From assembly GCA_963759175.1 (NCBI GenBank), contig CAVWXP010000007.1, positions 310,001-374,000 of the forward strand: a DNA stretch of 64,000 nt, given 5' to 3'. How positions within the stretch are numbered: the first letter of the stretch is position 1; each line of letters begins with the position of its first letter. Source of the DNA: SZUA-442 sp963759175. GTDB taxonomy: Bacteria; Actinomycetota; Acidimicrobiia; Spongiisociales; UBA5794. The notes beneath the pieces were generated by a model. That model had not been told where the DNA came from. It made no database searches and saw only the letters and a list, made by a program, of their open reading frames with translations. The translations under genes were made by a program, and so were the position numbers. Shown here piece by piece: positions 52,224 to 61,542 of this stretch.

Positions 52224-53278
52224 CCACACCGACACCGTTCGACGGACCGCACCGGAGGTTCAATCCCCTCACCGGTGAGTGGGTCCTCGTCTCGGCACAG
52301 CGCACGAGCCGCCCGTGGCAAGGCCAGACGGAGGACCCGACACCCGACGTCCGGCCATCCTTCGACCCCGAGTGCTACCTGTGTCCCGGCACCGAGCGCG
52401 CCGGGGGCGTTGTCAACGACACATACGACGGCACGTACGTCTTCACGAACGACTATCCGGCACTCGTCCCGGCCCTCGACACGCGACCAGCCATCGTCGA
52501 CGGTCTCTTCACGGCGCAGGAGGAAGGTGGCACGTGTCGGGTCGTCTGCTTCTCCCCTCGCCACGACCTGACGCTGGCCGAGATGGACCTCCCCGACATC
52601 GAGCGCGTCATCTCGGTGTGGGCGGATGAGACCCGTGAGCTGGGTGAGCACCACGCCTGGGTGCAGGTGTTCGAGAATCGGGGAAGTGCGATGGGCGCAT
52701 CGAACCCCCACCCCCACGGCCAGATATGGGCGACGTCGCACGTGCCGACACTCGTTGCGAACGAGGACCAGCACCAGCGCATCCACTTCGAGCAGACCGG
52801 CGAGGTCCTCCTGACGGCGTATGCCGATCAGGAACGGACTCGGGGGACGCGCACGATCGTCGAGAATGACGAGTGGCTGATCGTGGTGCCCTACTGGGCG
52901 CTCTGGCCGTTCGAGGCACTCATCATGCCCAAGCGGCGTACCGCACGGATCACCGATCTCGACGACGACCAGAGGTCGACGCTCGCCCACGCGCTCAGGG
53001 AGCTGCTGATCCGATACGACAACCTGTTCCTGACACCGTTCCCGTACTCGATGGGCTGGCATGGGGCGCCATTCACCGATGACGCACACGACCACTGGCA
53101 GCTCCACGCCCACGTGTTCCCACCGCTGCTGCGCTCGGCCACCGTTCGCAAGTTCATGGTCGGGTACGAGCTGATGGCCGAGTCGCAGCGCGACCTCACA
53201 CCGGAATCAGCGGCCAGCCGCCTCCGCGGGGTATCCGCTGAGCACTACCGCACACCGCTGCATGTCTCTGGCACCTGA
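52220..53278 (+). CDS. galT: galactose-1-phosphate uridylyltransferase
   Basis: 352 residues from ATG 52220 (ATGA overlap with GH36). NPHPHGQIW at 162 to 170 is the catalytic signature, with H166 the expected uridylylated residue. C52/C55 (CYLCPG) are zinc ligands. LHAHVFPPLLRSA near the C-terminus is the second conserved His strand. It exchanges UMP between UDP-glucose and galactose-1-phosphate in the Leloir pathway. The overlap of 17 bases with galK and four with the GH36 gene suggests balanced production. UDP-galactose 4-epimerase is not in the window. Confidence 0.95.
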   Translation: MTTPTPFDGPHRRFNPLTGEWVLVSAQRTSRPWQGQTEDPTPDVRPSFDPECYLCPGTERAGGVVNDTYDGTYVFTNDYPALVPALDTRPAIVDGLFTAQEEGGTCRVVCFSPRHDLTLAEMDLPDIERVISVWADETRELGEHHAWVQVFENRGSAMGASNPHPHGQIWATSHVPTLVANEDQHQRIHFEQTGEVLLTAYADQERTRGTRTIVENDEWLIVVPYWALWPFEALIMPKRRTARITDLDDDQRSTLAHALRELLIRYDNLFLTPFPYSMGWHGAPFTDDAHDHWQLHAHVFPPLLRSATVRKFMVGYELMAESQRDLTPESAASRLRGVSAEHYRTPLHVSGT

Positions 53279-54404
53279 GCAACTCGCACGACAGCGATTC
53301 ATCGATCGGTTCGGTCGCACCCCCGAGGGTGTCGCCATCGCACCGGGCCGGGTGAACCTCATCGGTGACCACACCGACTACAACGACGGGTTCGTCCTGC
53401 CGATGGCGATCGATCGGTCGTTGGCGATCGCCTTCGGCCGAAGGGGTGACACCACGGTCGACGTGACGTCGGATCTCGGCGATGCGACCTTCGATCTCGA
53501 CCCGGTCATCCATGGCGAACCGCGGTGGTCCGAGTATGTGCGCGGGGTGGCCTCGGCGCTACCCGTTGGCCGGCAACGGCACGGGTGGGACGGTGCCATC
53601 GCCTCGGACATCCCCGCGGGCGCTGGCCTCTCGTCGTCGGCTGCGCTCGAGATCGCTTCCGCCCTCGTGTTCGAGCACGTGGGGAGGGGATCGGCGAGCA
53701 CGATGGACATCGTCCGTGCATCGCAACGAGCAGAGCGTGAGTGGGTCGGTATGGAGTGCGGCATCATGGACCAGATGAGCGTTGCGATGTCGCGTAGCGG
53801 TCATGCCCTCCTCATCGACTGCCGCACGCTCGAGCACACGATGGTCCCGGTTCCCGACACCATCGCGTTCGTCGTCCTCGACACATCGACCCGACGAGAG
53901 CTCGTGACGTCCGCCTACAACGAGCGTCGGGCTGCATGTGAACGGGTCGCCCGCCACTTGGGCGTTGCGGCCCTCCGTGATGTCGATGCCGCCGAGCTGG
54001 CAGCCGCCGAAGACGGCCTCGACCCCATCGACTTCCTCCGTGCCCGCCATGTGGTGACCGAGAACGCCAGGGTGCTCGAAGCCGCCCGTGCGCTCGAGGC
54101 TGGCGACGGGGAACGCCTGGGTTCGCTGATGGACGACAGCCACACCAGCCTCCGCGACGACTTTGCGTCGTCGAGCGACGCCCTCGACGCGATCGTCGAG
54201 GCGGCCCGGATGGCGCCCGGTTGCCTGGGGGCACGTGTCACCGGGGCGGGGTTCGCCGGCTGTGCCGTTGCCGCGGTGCGGGCGGAAGACGTCGACGGAT
54301 TCATCTCCCACACGGCCGAGCGCTTCAGGAACGACACCGGCCTGATCGCGGACCTCCATCCCTGCCGACCCGGCGACGGCGCAGCGCTCAACCTCGCGGA
54401 GTAA
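53262..54404 (+). CDS. galK: galactokinase
   Basis: 380 residues, typical length. GRVNLIGDHTDYNDGFVLPMA (29 to 48) is the galactokinase signature, AGLSSSAALEIASAL is the GHMP phosphate loop, and GARVTGAGFAGCAVA is the third GHMP motif. It phosphorylates galactose to galactose-1-phosphate for GalT. The start lies 17 bases inside galT, and the 3' end overlaps the convergent EamA gene by 17 bases, so the operon ends here without a recognisable terminator. Confidence 0.95.
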   Translation: MSLAPEQLARQRFIDRFGRTPEGVAIAPGRVNLIGDHTDYNDGFVLPMAIDRSLAIAFGRRGDTTVDVTSDLGDATFDLDPVIHGEPRWSEYVRGVASALPVGRQRHGWDGAIASDIPAGAGLSSSAALEIASALVFEHVGRGSASTMDIVRASQRAEREWVGMECGIMDQMSVAMSRSGHALLIDCRTLEHTMVPVPDTIAFVVLDTSTRRELVTSAYNERRAACERVARHLGVAALRDVDAAELAAAEDGLDPIDFLRARHVVTENARVLEAARALEAGDGERLGSLMDDSHTSLRDDFASSSDALDAIVEAARMAPGCLGARVTGAGFAGCAVAAVRAEDVDGFISHTAERFRNDTGLIADLHPCRPGDGAALNLAE

Positions 54405-55290
54405 CCGCCCGCGTAGCGATGAACGCACCGACCAGAACGATCACGACACCCACGAGGGCGAGGGGGGCGACCGTCTCGTTGCGGAACGCCACACCGAGGA
54501 TGATCGCCACCACCGGGATGAGGTAGGTCGTCGTGGTCATGCGCGGGCCGCCCACCCTGCCGGCAAGGGTCGTCGCGAGCGCCCGAGCGAAACCCGTGCC
54601 GACCACACCGAGGATCACCACGGCCACGACGGCGCTTGCGGTGAACTCGGAGTCGGCGACGCCGAACGCAGCGAAGGGGGCGAGGAGCACGCTGGAGACG
54701 ATCAGCGCCCACAGGATCACCGGTGTTGCTCCGTACTTCTGCTGCAGCGGGACGATGAGGTTCGAGTTGGTCGCATATCCGAGCGTTGCCAGGAACACGA
54801 GGGCGATACCCACGGGGGTGGCGTCGGCGCCGGTGAGTGACGGGGCCGCCATGAGCACGATGCCCACGAATCCGATGGCGATGCCGATCACCTGCGCACG
54901 GCCCGGGAGAGCCCACAGGAACAGGCTGGCGATGACGAGCGTGAGGACGGGTGTGCCACCGGTGATCATCCCGGCGACGGCGGAGTCGAGCTCCGTCTCG
55001 GCCTGGGCGAACAACCATGCAGGTCCTGCGTTGCCGAGGATGGCGACGACCCCGATGCGTGCCCAGTCGGTCCGGTCGATGGCGATCCGCGCTTTGGGGA
55101 ACAGGGCGAGCGCTGCAGCTCCGAGAGCGACCCTGCCGAACGCCACGACCGCGGGTGCGAGGAAGTCCACTCCGAGGGCGATCCACAGGAACGCCGACCC
55201 CCAGATGACTCCGATGAGGAGGGTCAGGCCCCACTCGGAGGGACCGTAGGCCGCCGGTCGGGATCCGACGTTGGTGAGCGGGGTGGACAT
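54388..55290 (-). CDS. EamA/DMT family transporter
   Basis: 300 residues with about ten helices from ATG 55290; the longer frame to 55335 adds only upstream sequence. Repeated EamA units: LLIGVIWGSAFLWIALGVDF (N-terminal) and the second starting VGIALVFLATLGYATN. PVLTLVIASLFLW and RMTTTTYLIPVVAIILG are typical strand/helix pairs of the family. It exports small metabolites or drugs; substrate unknown. Convergent with galK, overlapping by 17 bases. Confidence 0.88.
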   Translation of the reverse strand: MSTPLTNVGSRPAAYGPSEWGLTLLIGVIWGSAFLWIALGVDFLAPAVVAFGRVALGAAALALFPKARIAIDRTDWARIGVVAILGNAGPAWLFAQAETELDSAVAGMITGGTPVLTLVIASLFLWALPGRAQVIGIAIGFVGIVLMAAPSLTGADATPVGIALVFLATLGYATNSNLIVPLQQKYGATPVILWALIVSSVLLAPFAAFGVADSEFTASAVVAVVILGVVGTGFARALATTLAGRVGGPRMTTTTYLIPVVAIILGVAFRNETVAPLALVGVVIVLVGAFIATRAVTPRG

Positions 55291-55380
55291 CCGACCGACA
55301 GTAGCGCTGAGCCGCGACTCGAGCCCCCGGATCATCGACCATCACGATCGGGTCCCGGGCATCGACGTAGGCTCACCGCC

Positions 55381-56724
55381 ATGGTTCCCCCAACGACCAT
55401 GCCGTCGGCTGCCCGCCAGCTTGTCCGCCGGTACTACACGTATGCCGGCATCTACACCCTCGCCGCCTCGATCATCTGGGGGATCAACACGCTGTTCCTG
55501 CTCGATGCGGGCCTGTCGGTGGCGGAGGTGTTCATAGCGAATGCCGCGTTCTCCGTCGGAACGGTGCTCTTCGAGATCCCCACCGGTGTCGTTGCGGACA
55601 CGATCGGGCGTCGGGTGTCGTTCCTGTTGTCCCTCGTGGTCCTGGCCACCTCCACGCTCGGCTACGTCTGGCTCGCACAGGTGGGTGGAGGCGTGGTGGC
55701 GTTCTCCGCCGTGTCCGTGTTCATGGGTCTCGGGTTCACCTTCTACTCGGGGGCGATGGAGGCGTGGCTGGTCGATGGGGTCCGCTCGTTGGGTTTCGAC
55801 GGTGGCCTCGACCGGATCTTCGCCCGCGCCCAGATCATCGGCGGTGCGTCCATGCTCATCGGGACCGTCGGCGGTGGCCTCCTGGGCCAGATCGACCTCG
55901 CCATCCCGTTCCTCGTTCGTGCAGGGCTCCTGTTCGTGCTCCTGGCCCTGGCGTGGGCCGGCATGCGCGACATCGGGTTCACCCCACGTCCGGTGACCCT
56001 GGCGACCCTCCCCGCCGAGGCCACAGCGATCGCCCGGACCGGGGTGACCGAGGGGTGGTCATCGCGACCGCTGCGTCTCATCATGATCGCCGGTGCACTC
56101 CAGAACGGCTTCTTCATGTGGGCCTGGTACGCATGGCAGCCCTACTTCCTCGAGCTGCTGGGCGATGACGCCGTGTGGGTCGCTGGTGTCGTCGCTGCGC
56201 TGCTGTCCATTGCGCTCATGGCCGGCAACGCCCTGGTGTCAGTCGTCACGCGGTGGTCGAGTCGCCGAACGACCGTCCTGGTGGGGACAGCCGTCGTCTT
56301 CTCGCTCGCGTCGATCGGCGTCGGACTGGCGAACACGTTCGCGGTCGCCCTCGGCTTCCTGCTGGTGGTGGCTGTTGCCATGGGCATCACGATGCCGGTC
56401 CGCCAGACGTTCATCCACGGGATGGTCGCTTCCGAGCAGCGAGCCACGATCGTGTCGTTCGATTCGATGATCTCAGGCGTCGGCGCGGTGGGTGGCCAGA
56501 GCGGTCTCGGCGTGTTGTCGGGACGGGAGGGCTACTCGATCGCCTATGTCGTCGGTGGCGGTGTCGCCCTGCTCGCCGCACCCACGCTGTGGTTCGCACG
56601 CAGGTTGCGAGCCGATGCCGACTTCTTCGAGGGGCCCCAGGCCGTCCATGCCGACGGCTGCGCTCCCCAGGGCCTGCCCGCGATCGCCAGCGTCAGGGCG
56701 AGGCTCTCGGCGCGCCGCCGCTGA
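55381..56724 (+). CDS. MFS transporter
   Basis: 447 residues, twelve helices. GVVADTIGRRVSFLLSLVV between helices 2 and 3 is the MFS A-motif. LFEIPTGVVAD and WAWYAWQPYFLELLGDDAVW are characteristic of the DHA-type drug and metabolite exporters. The start at 55381 follows a divergent promoter region shared with EamA. Substrate unknown. Confidence 0.87.
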   Translation: MVPPTTMPSAARQLVRRYYTYAGIYTLAASIIWGINTLFLLDAGLSVAEVFIANAAFSVGTVLFEIPTGVVADTIGRRVSFLLSLVVLATSTLGYVWLAQVGGGVVAFSAVSVFMGLGFTFYSGAMEAWLVDGVRSLGFDGGLDRIFARAQIIGGASMLIGTVGGGLLGQIDLAIPFLVRAGLLFVLLALAWAGMRDIGFTPRPVTLATLPAEATAIARTGVTEGWSSRPLRLIMIAGALQNGFFMWAWYAWQPYFLELLGDDAVWVAGVVAALLSIALMAGNALVSVVTRWSSRRTTVLVGTAVVFSLASIGVGLANTFAVALGFLLVVAVAMGITMPVRQTFIHGMVASEQRATIVSFDSMISGVGAVGGQSGLGVLSGREGYSIAYVVGGGVALLAAPTLWFARRLRADADFFEGPQAVHADGCAPQGLPAIASVRARLSARRR

Positions 56725-56766
56725 GGGGCGCTGCGCGCACGGCGCCACTCTGATAGCGTGCGATCC

Positions 56767-57048
56767 ATGGAGCAAGAGCAACGACACAAGGACCTGCGCC
56801 ACCTGTTCGGGGCGGCGGCACGGAGCCATCACGCCGTCTACGGCGGTCCCAACGGCGGTTGGCCGCGCTGGTATGCCGAGTGGATGTACGGGCAGCTATT
56901 GCCGCTGATCGATTCGGATCCCTCGGTCGACACCGTGGAAACGTGGCTCATCGAGGCTGACCGCAAGTACACGGAGGAAGCGCCGGAGGGATCGTGGCCG
57001 GGCCACTACGCCGACTGGTTCCTCGTCTGGGACGCTGAATCCCTCTGA
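56767..57048 (+). CDS. hypothetical Trp-rich small protein
   Basis: 93 residues from ATG 56767 (a GTG lies three codons upstream). Soluble, with a high Trp, Tyr, Gly and His content: GGPNGGWPRWYAEWMYGQLL, WPGHYADWFLVW. The two W-x-x-WYA/HYADW repeats look like halves of one motif. Family not recognised by me; similar small proteins occur in Actinobacteria as uncharacterised. 42 bases separate it from the MFS gene in the same direction. Confidence 0.65.
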   Translation: MEQEQRHKDLRHLFGAAARSHHAVYGGPNGGWPRWYAEWMYGQLLPLIDSDPSVDTVETWLIEADRKYTEEAPEGSWPGHYADWFLVWDAESL

Positions 57049-57103
57049 AGCGACGCAACCAGCGGAACCGGGGCTACGAGCCGAGGTAGCTGGCGTCCGG
57101 TAC

Positions 57104-57595
57104 TCAGCGGGTGCGGATCACCTTCGTGCCGCCTCCGAAGTCATCGTGCCATCCGACGTTCACCGGTGAACTCGATACGGTGACCGCGATGAGGATCGCT
57201 GCACCGAGCTGGGCGAGTCCACCGACGACCGGGACGATCCCGAGCGCGTACCAGAGGTTGCGCTTGAGGGCTTCCTCGACGGTCGGATGACCTCCATCGG
57301 GGCCGATCGTGCGCAAGCCGAGCGCCATCTTGCCGATCGTCTGACCCCGGGTGGATTCGAGGAGCGTGTAGTAGCCGATCGACAGCAGGGCGGACAGGGC
57401 AGCCGCAGTGATCGTGTTCACGCTGAAGCCGCCCACGGAGTCGGTCAGGCTCGTGTCACTGAAGAGCACCGGCAGGATCAGGAGGGAGAGGACGAACGAC
57501 AACAGGAGCCCATCGATGAGGCGGGCGAAGAAGCGGACACCGAGGGTCGCCCCCACGATCTCGGACGGATCCTGATATCTCTCTGGCTCGATCAC
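57104..57595 (-). CDS. RDD family membrane protein
   Basis: 163 residues from the GTG at 57595 (GGGAG six bases before). ARLIDGLLLSFVLSLLILP starts the RDD domain (Arg-x-x-D-D-like), with TRGQTIGKMALGLRTI in the centre and helices GIVPVVGGLAQLGAAIL. RDD proteins are small integral membrane proteins; some are sodium/proton exchangers. Convergent with the small Trp-rich gene and divergent from the ATP-grasp gene at 57698. Confidence 0.85.
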   Translation of the reverse strand: MIEPERYQDPSEIVGATLGVRFFARLIDGLLLSFVLSLLILPVLFSDTSLTDSVGGFSVNTITAAALSALLSIGYYTLLESTRGQTIGKMALGLRTIGPDGGHPTVEEALKRNLWYALGIVPVVGGLAQLGAAILIAVTVSSSPVNVGWHDDFGGGTKVIRTR

Positions 57596-57697
57596 GGCTG
57601 CTCCCCCACGCTTGCGGTCCTCGCCACAGTACCCCGCTCGTACGACCTTCGGCAGGCAACGCATCGCACGGCCTGCGACGCGTGTAGGTTCCTCCCG

Positions 57698-59212
57698 ATG
57701 ACTGACATCTTCGACGTCCACGACCAGAGTGCGTACGACGCGCTGCAGGCCAAGCTCGTTCCGCTGTGGTCGTCCATCGACCATCTCAACACCGACGAGC
57801 AGACGATCGTGGTGGTTCCTTCGGCGGACGTCGACGTCGAGTTGGCTCCCTCGGAGCTCCAGGCCTACGAGGAGCGATTCCTCTTCCTTCTGTTCCTGTT
57901 GCGCCAACCGCGCGCTCGCATCGTCTTCGTCACGGGCCAGCCGATCAACCCCGACATCGTCGACTACTTCCTCGACCTCCTGCCCGGTGTGATCCAGTCG
58001 CATGCGAGGCGGCGGCTGTTCTTCGTGTCGCCCATGGAGGCGAGGTTCCGTCCCTTGTCCCGCAAGCTGCTCGACCGTCCCCAGGTGCTGGCCCGGATCC
58101 GTGACCTGATCCGAGACCCGGACCGTGCCCATCTCGTGCCGTTCATGACCACCTGGGACGATCGCGAGCTCGCTATGCGCCTCGGTATCCCCATGTACGG
58201 TGCCGATCCGGCCCATGCGGACCTCGGAACCAAGTCCGAGGGCCGCCGCCTGTTCGCCGAGGCTGCTGTCCCCCACCCGCGTGGCACCGAGGGACTCCGC
58301 ACGAGGTCCGAGGTCGTGGCTGCACTCCGGGACCTGCGACAGGACGTGCCCGGTCTGCGGCGTGCCATCGTCAAGCACAACGAGGGGGTCTCGGGGTTCG
58401 GGAACTCGATCGTGGACCTGTCCTCGCTTGGCGACGACCCGACGGATGAGGACTTCGACGCTCTCATCGACACCCTGCCGACCGATGGACACGTCGGAGG
58501 TGTCGAGGGCTACCTGGCGACACTCGAGCGTGAGGGCGGCATCGTCGAGGAAATGATCGATGCCGATCGCGTGGTGAGCCCTTCGGTCCAGCTGAGGATC
58601 ACGCCCCTCGGGGAGGTCCAGTTGCTGTCGACCCACGACCAGATCCTCGGCGGTGACAGCGGCCAGGTGTTCATGGGCTCGCGCTTCCCCGCCGATGCCG
58701 CCTACGCCGAACAGATCTCCGCCAGCGCCCGCTTGGTCGGTGAGCGGCTGGCTGCACGGGGCGTCATCGGCCGGTTCGCCATCGACTACATCGTCGTGGA
58801 GCGTGACGACGGCGGTTGGGACGACTACGCCATCGAGGTGAACCTGCGAAAGGGCGGCACGACACATCCGTTCCTCACGCTCCAGTTCCTCACCGACGGC
58901 ACGTACGACGAGGATCGCGCCGTGTTCGTGGCTCCCGATGGCACGGAGAAGCACTACGTGGCCGCCGACCACATGATCGTCGACGGGCTCGAACGTCTGA
59001 CACCACCCGATCTCCTCGAGGCAGCCCTCATCGAGGGCGTCCACTTCGATCAGACCACCCTCACGGGCACGGTGTTCCACATGCTCTCGGCGATGCCGAC
59101 CCATGGGTACGTCGGCGTCACCTGCGTCGGCAACTCCCCGGCAGACGCCCAGGAGCGCTACGACGAGATCTGCCGGTTCCTCGCAGCCCTCACTGCCAGC
59201 CTCGACGACTGA
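57698..59212 (+). CDS. ATP-grasp ligase, PGM1-like
   Basis: 504 residues from ATG 57698. The N-terminal third (SIDHLNTDEQTIVVVPSADV and VTGQPINPDIVDYFLDLLPG) and centre (MPMYGADPAHADLGTKSEGR) resemble peptide ligase PGM1-type proteins, including the KSEGR-like ATP loop and IVKHNEGVSGFGNSIVDL. The metal and ATP site is EVNLRKGGTTHPFL near residue 390 (E-x-N). Members join carboxylates to amino groups; PGM1 makes peptide bonds in pheganomycin. No peptide-synthesis partner is seen nearby, so the substrate is open. Confidence 0.75.
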   Translation: MTDIFDVHDQSAYDALQAKLVPLWSSIDHLNTDEQTIVVVPSADVDVELAPSELQAYEERFLFLLFLLRQPRARIVFVTGQPINPDIVDYFLDLLPGVIQSHARRRLFFVSPMEARFRPLSRKLLDRPQVLARIRDLIRDPDRAHLVPFMTTWDDRELAMRLGIPMYGADPAHADLGTKSEGRRLFAEAAVPHPRGTEGLRTRSEVVAALRDLRQDVPGLRRAIVKHNEGVSGFGNSIVDLSSLGDDPTDEDFDALIDTLPTDGHVGGVEGYLATLEREGGIVEEMIDADRVVSPSVQLRITPLGEVQLLSTHDQILGGDSGQVFMGSRFPADAAYAEQISASARLVGERLAARGVIGRFAIDYIVVERDDGGWDDYAIEVNLRKGGTTHPFLTLQFLTDGTYDEDRAVFVAPDGTEKHYVAADHMIVDGLERLTPPDLLEAALIEGVHFDQTTLTGTVFHMLSAMPTHGYVGVTCVGNSPADAQERYDEICRFLAALTASLDD

Positions 59213-59218
59213 ACTCCC

Positions 59219-60916
59219 CTACGGCGCCATCTCGTAGGCGTCGCGGAGCGCGTAGACCTGGTCCATCCAGACACGCTGGTAGCGCTCGGGATCATGGGCC
59301 GGGGTGCGGATCATCTTGCGGCAGTACTCCGCCTGGCCGCTCGTCGTGCCCGCCTTGCCGTGCAGGCCGACGGCGAATCCCGAGAAGTCCCTGACGGCCA
59401 CGTCAAAGATCTCGTCGATCACGTCGGCGTCCATGTCATAGATCTCGGCATTCTCGAGCACGAGCTGGCAGTAGACGATCAGGGCGAAGATCTCCCCGAC
59501 CGCCAGTAGCCAGTCGGTGTCCTTGAGCTGCTCGGGACCCGGCGTCTGGGTGGCGAGCATCTCCTTGAACGCCTCGGCTTGGCGCACGAAGACGTGCACA
59601 TTCGGCAGGTCGAAACGATCGAACACCTCCCGGTAGTCGTCGAACTGGATGCTTCCGAGCCCCTTGGTCGGTCCCTGATCGAACAGGAAGGCATCGTTGG
59701 CCGCATCATCCCGCTTGGGGACCGCAGGCATGTCCGTCGGGCGGAAGAAGTAGTTCTCCATGAACTTGACGATGAGGGCGATGTTGACGTGGACCGTCCC
59801 CTCGAGCTTCGGAAGGGCACGGATGTCCCGGGTGGCCATGTCGAAGTACATGTCCTTCTCGAACCCCTTCGCAGCGATGACATCCCAGATGTGGTCGATG
59901 ACGTCCTCGCCTTGGGTTGTGACCTTCATCTTCACAACGGGGTTGTACAGCAGATAGCGGCGGTCCTGCGGTGACGCCGACCGCATGTAGTCGGCGGCCC
60001 GCAGGGCGACCAGCTTCATGGCGACGAGGCGCGCATAGGCGTCGGTGAAGAGCCGCTGTGCATGGGGGAAGTCGGTGACGGTCATGCCGTACAGGTGCCG
60101 GTGGGCTGCGTGGTGGATCGCCTCGTAGAAGGCATGAGTGGCGATGCCGATCGATGCCCACCCGAGGTTGTACTTGCCGATGTTGACCGTGTTGAGGGCC
60201 GCGTTCCATGCGGCTTCACCGCGGTGGAGGATGTCGGCGTCGGTGATCGGGTAGGCGTCCAGCGCATACTCCGAGACGTAGTTCTGGCTGTGCACGACGT
60301 TCTTGACCAGCCGGTAGTTCGGGTGCTGGGAATCGACGGCGAAGAACACCTGCTCGCCCGTGTCGGTGAGTTTGCCGAACGTCGACACCATGGCGGCCTT
60401 GTTGCCGTTTCCGATGTAGTACTTGGACCCGTTGGCCTCGTAGGTGCCGTCGCCGGTTGCGGTCAGGGACATCTCGGTGGAGTACAGGTCGGCACCGTGG
60501 TCCTTCTCGGACAGGCCGAAGGCGAAGATCGCACCGTCCTCGAGGAGGGCGGCGGCGCGTTGTTTGAGTTCCTCGTTGTCGCTCATCCAGATCGGTCCGA
60601 GCCCGAGGACCGACACCTGGTACACGTACCAGTAGGGCAGGCCGTAGAAGCCGAGGATCTCAGCGAACTCACAGACGCGCCACGTGTCCCAACGTGCGTC
60701 GTCGGCGCCGTACCCGGAAGGCGTGCACATCGTGGCGAAGATGCCTTCATCGCCCACGAAGTCGACGAAGTCCTGGTACCAGACGGCACCGTGATCGTCC
60801 TCCTTGACGCGTGCGAGGCCCTTGGTCTCGAAGAACTCGATGGTCTTCGCCATCACCTCTTCGGATCGTGCATCGGGATAGCTGCGATCCCTGCGATGCG
60901 GGTGGAACAGGAACAT
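59219..60916 (-). CDS. acyl-CoA dehydrogenase family protein
   Basis: 565 residues. FAD-binding acyl-CoA dehydrogenase signature FGLSEKDHGADLYSTEMSLTA and TYEANGSKYYIGNGNKA are present. The length is 150 to 200 residues more than a standard enzyme. The extra C-terminal part (LAVGEIFALIVYCQLVLENAEI) is helical, as in long-form acyl-CoA dehydrogenases. Probably acts in fatty acid breakdown with an unidentified chain length. It converges with the ATP-grasp gene (6-base gap) and lies upstream of a 171-base intergenic stretch before the DoxX-like gene. Confidence 0.88.
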   Translation of the reverse strand: MFLFHPHRRDRSYPDARSEEVMAKTIEFFETKGLARVKEDDHGAVWYQDFVDFVGDEGIFATMCTPSGYGADDARWDTWRVCEFAEILGFYGLPYWYVYQVSVLGLGPIWMSDNEELKQRAAALLEDGAIFAFGLSEKDHGADLYSTEMSLTATGDGTYEANGSKYYIGNGNKAAMVSTFGKLTDTGEQVFFAVDSQHPNYRLVKNVVHSQNYVSEYALDAYPITDADILHRGEAAWNAALNTVNIGKYNLGWASIGIATHAFYEAIHHAAHRHLYGMTVTDFPHAQRLFTDAYARLVAMKLVALRAADYMRSASPQDRRYLLYNPVVKMKVTTQGEDVIDHIWDVIAAKGFEKDMYFDMATRDIRALPKLEGTVHVNIALIVKFMENYFFRPTDMPAVPKRDDAANDAFLFDQGPTKGLGSIQFDDYREVFDRFDLPNVHVFVRQAEAFKEMLATQTPGPEQLKDTDWLLAVGEIFALIVYCQLVLENAEIYDMDADVIDEIFDVAVRDFSGFAVGLHGKAGTTSGQAEYCRKMIRTPAHDPERYQRVWMDQVYALRDAYEMAP

Positions 60917-61087
60917 CGGTGTCTCCTCGCCGCTCGATTGGCCTCCCGGTCGAGGCGCGTGGTGGTACCAACGAGGATAGGAACGGCCGTCCGGTGTGCC
61001 GTCCCGGCGCTCTCACCGGGGCACGTTTGGCAGTACCGGTCGGGGACCGGTTGGGAGCTTTTGGGATGCCTGCCAGCGAGACCGTGG

Positions 61088-61474
61088 TCAGCGGCCCTCG
61101 AGGGGTGTGAGCTTCCACCGTGCGTATGCGAGGTATCCCATGATGCCGGCGATCACCAGGTTCGTCACGATGTTCTGGTATTCCTCGCGACCGATGTGGT
61201 AGACCACGGCGCCGACCATGACGACTGCAAGACCGAGCGCCGCGTACACGGTGAGCTCCGGCATGATCTTCGTGAGTCCGGGCAGGATGAGCCCGATACC
61301 GCCGAGGATCTCGGCAACGCCGGACACGATGTGGAGCGTGTCGGACAGGTCGTACATCCACTCCATCGGGGCCGGGAGCCCCTCGGGCACCACGAAATGC
61401 ATGATGCCGATGACGATGAAGTACACGCCGAAGAAGATCTGGAGGATCCACAGGAAGGTGTTGGATTTGAACAT
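61088..61474 (-). CDS. DoxX-like small membrane protein
   Basis: 128 residues, four helices: FLWILQIFFGVYFIVIGIMHF, ILGGIGLILPGL, VYAALGLAVVMVGAVVYHIG and TNLVIAGIMGYLAYAR. The start (LQIFFGVYFIVIGIMHF...P) and the GVAEILGGIGLILPG motif are the DoxX_2-type pattern. Function in this family is mostly unknown (thiosulphate or redox related in some). It stands between the acyl-CoA dehydrogenase and M28 peptidase genes on the same strand. Confidence 0.8.
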   Translation of the reverse strand: MFKSNTFLWILQIFFGVYFIVIGIMHFVVPEGLPAPMEWMYDLSDTLHIVSGVAEILGGIGLILPGLTKIMPELTVYAALGLAVVMVGAVVYHIGREEYQNIVTNLVIAGIMGYLAYARWKLTPLEGR

Positions 61475-61542
61475 GGCACGACATTAGCCGCACCCTCCCC
61501 GGCCGTGTCGCACGGTCTCGGGACACCACCATGCCGACGATG

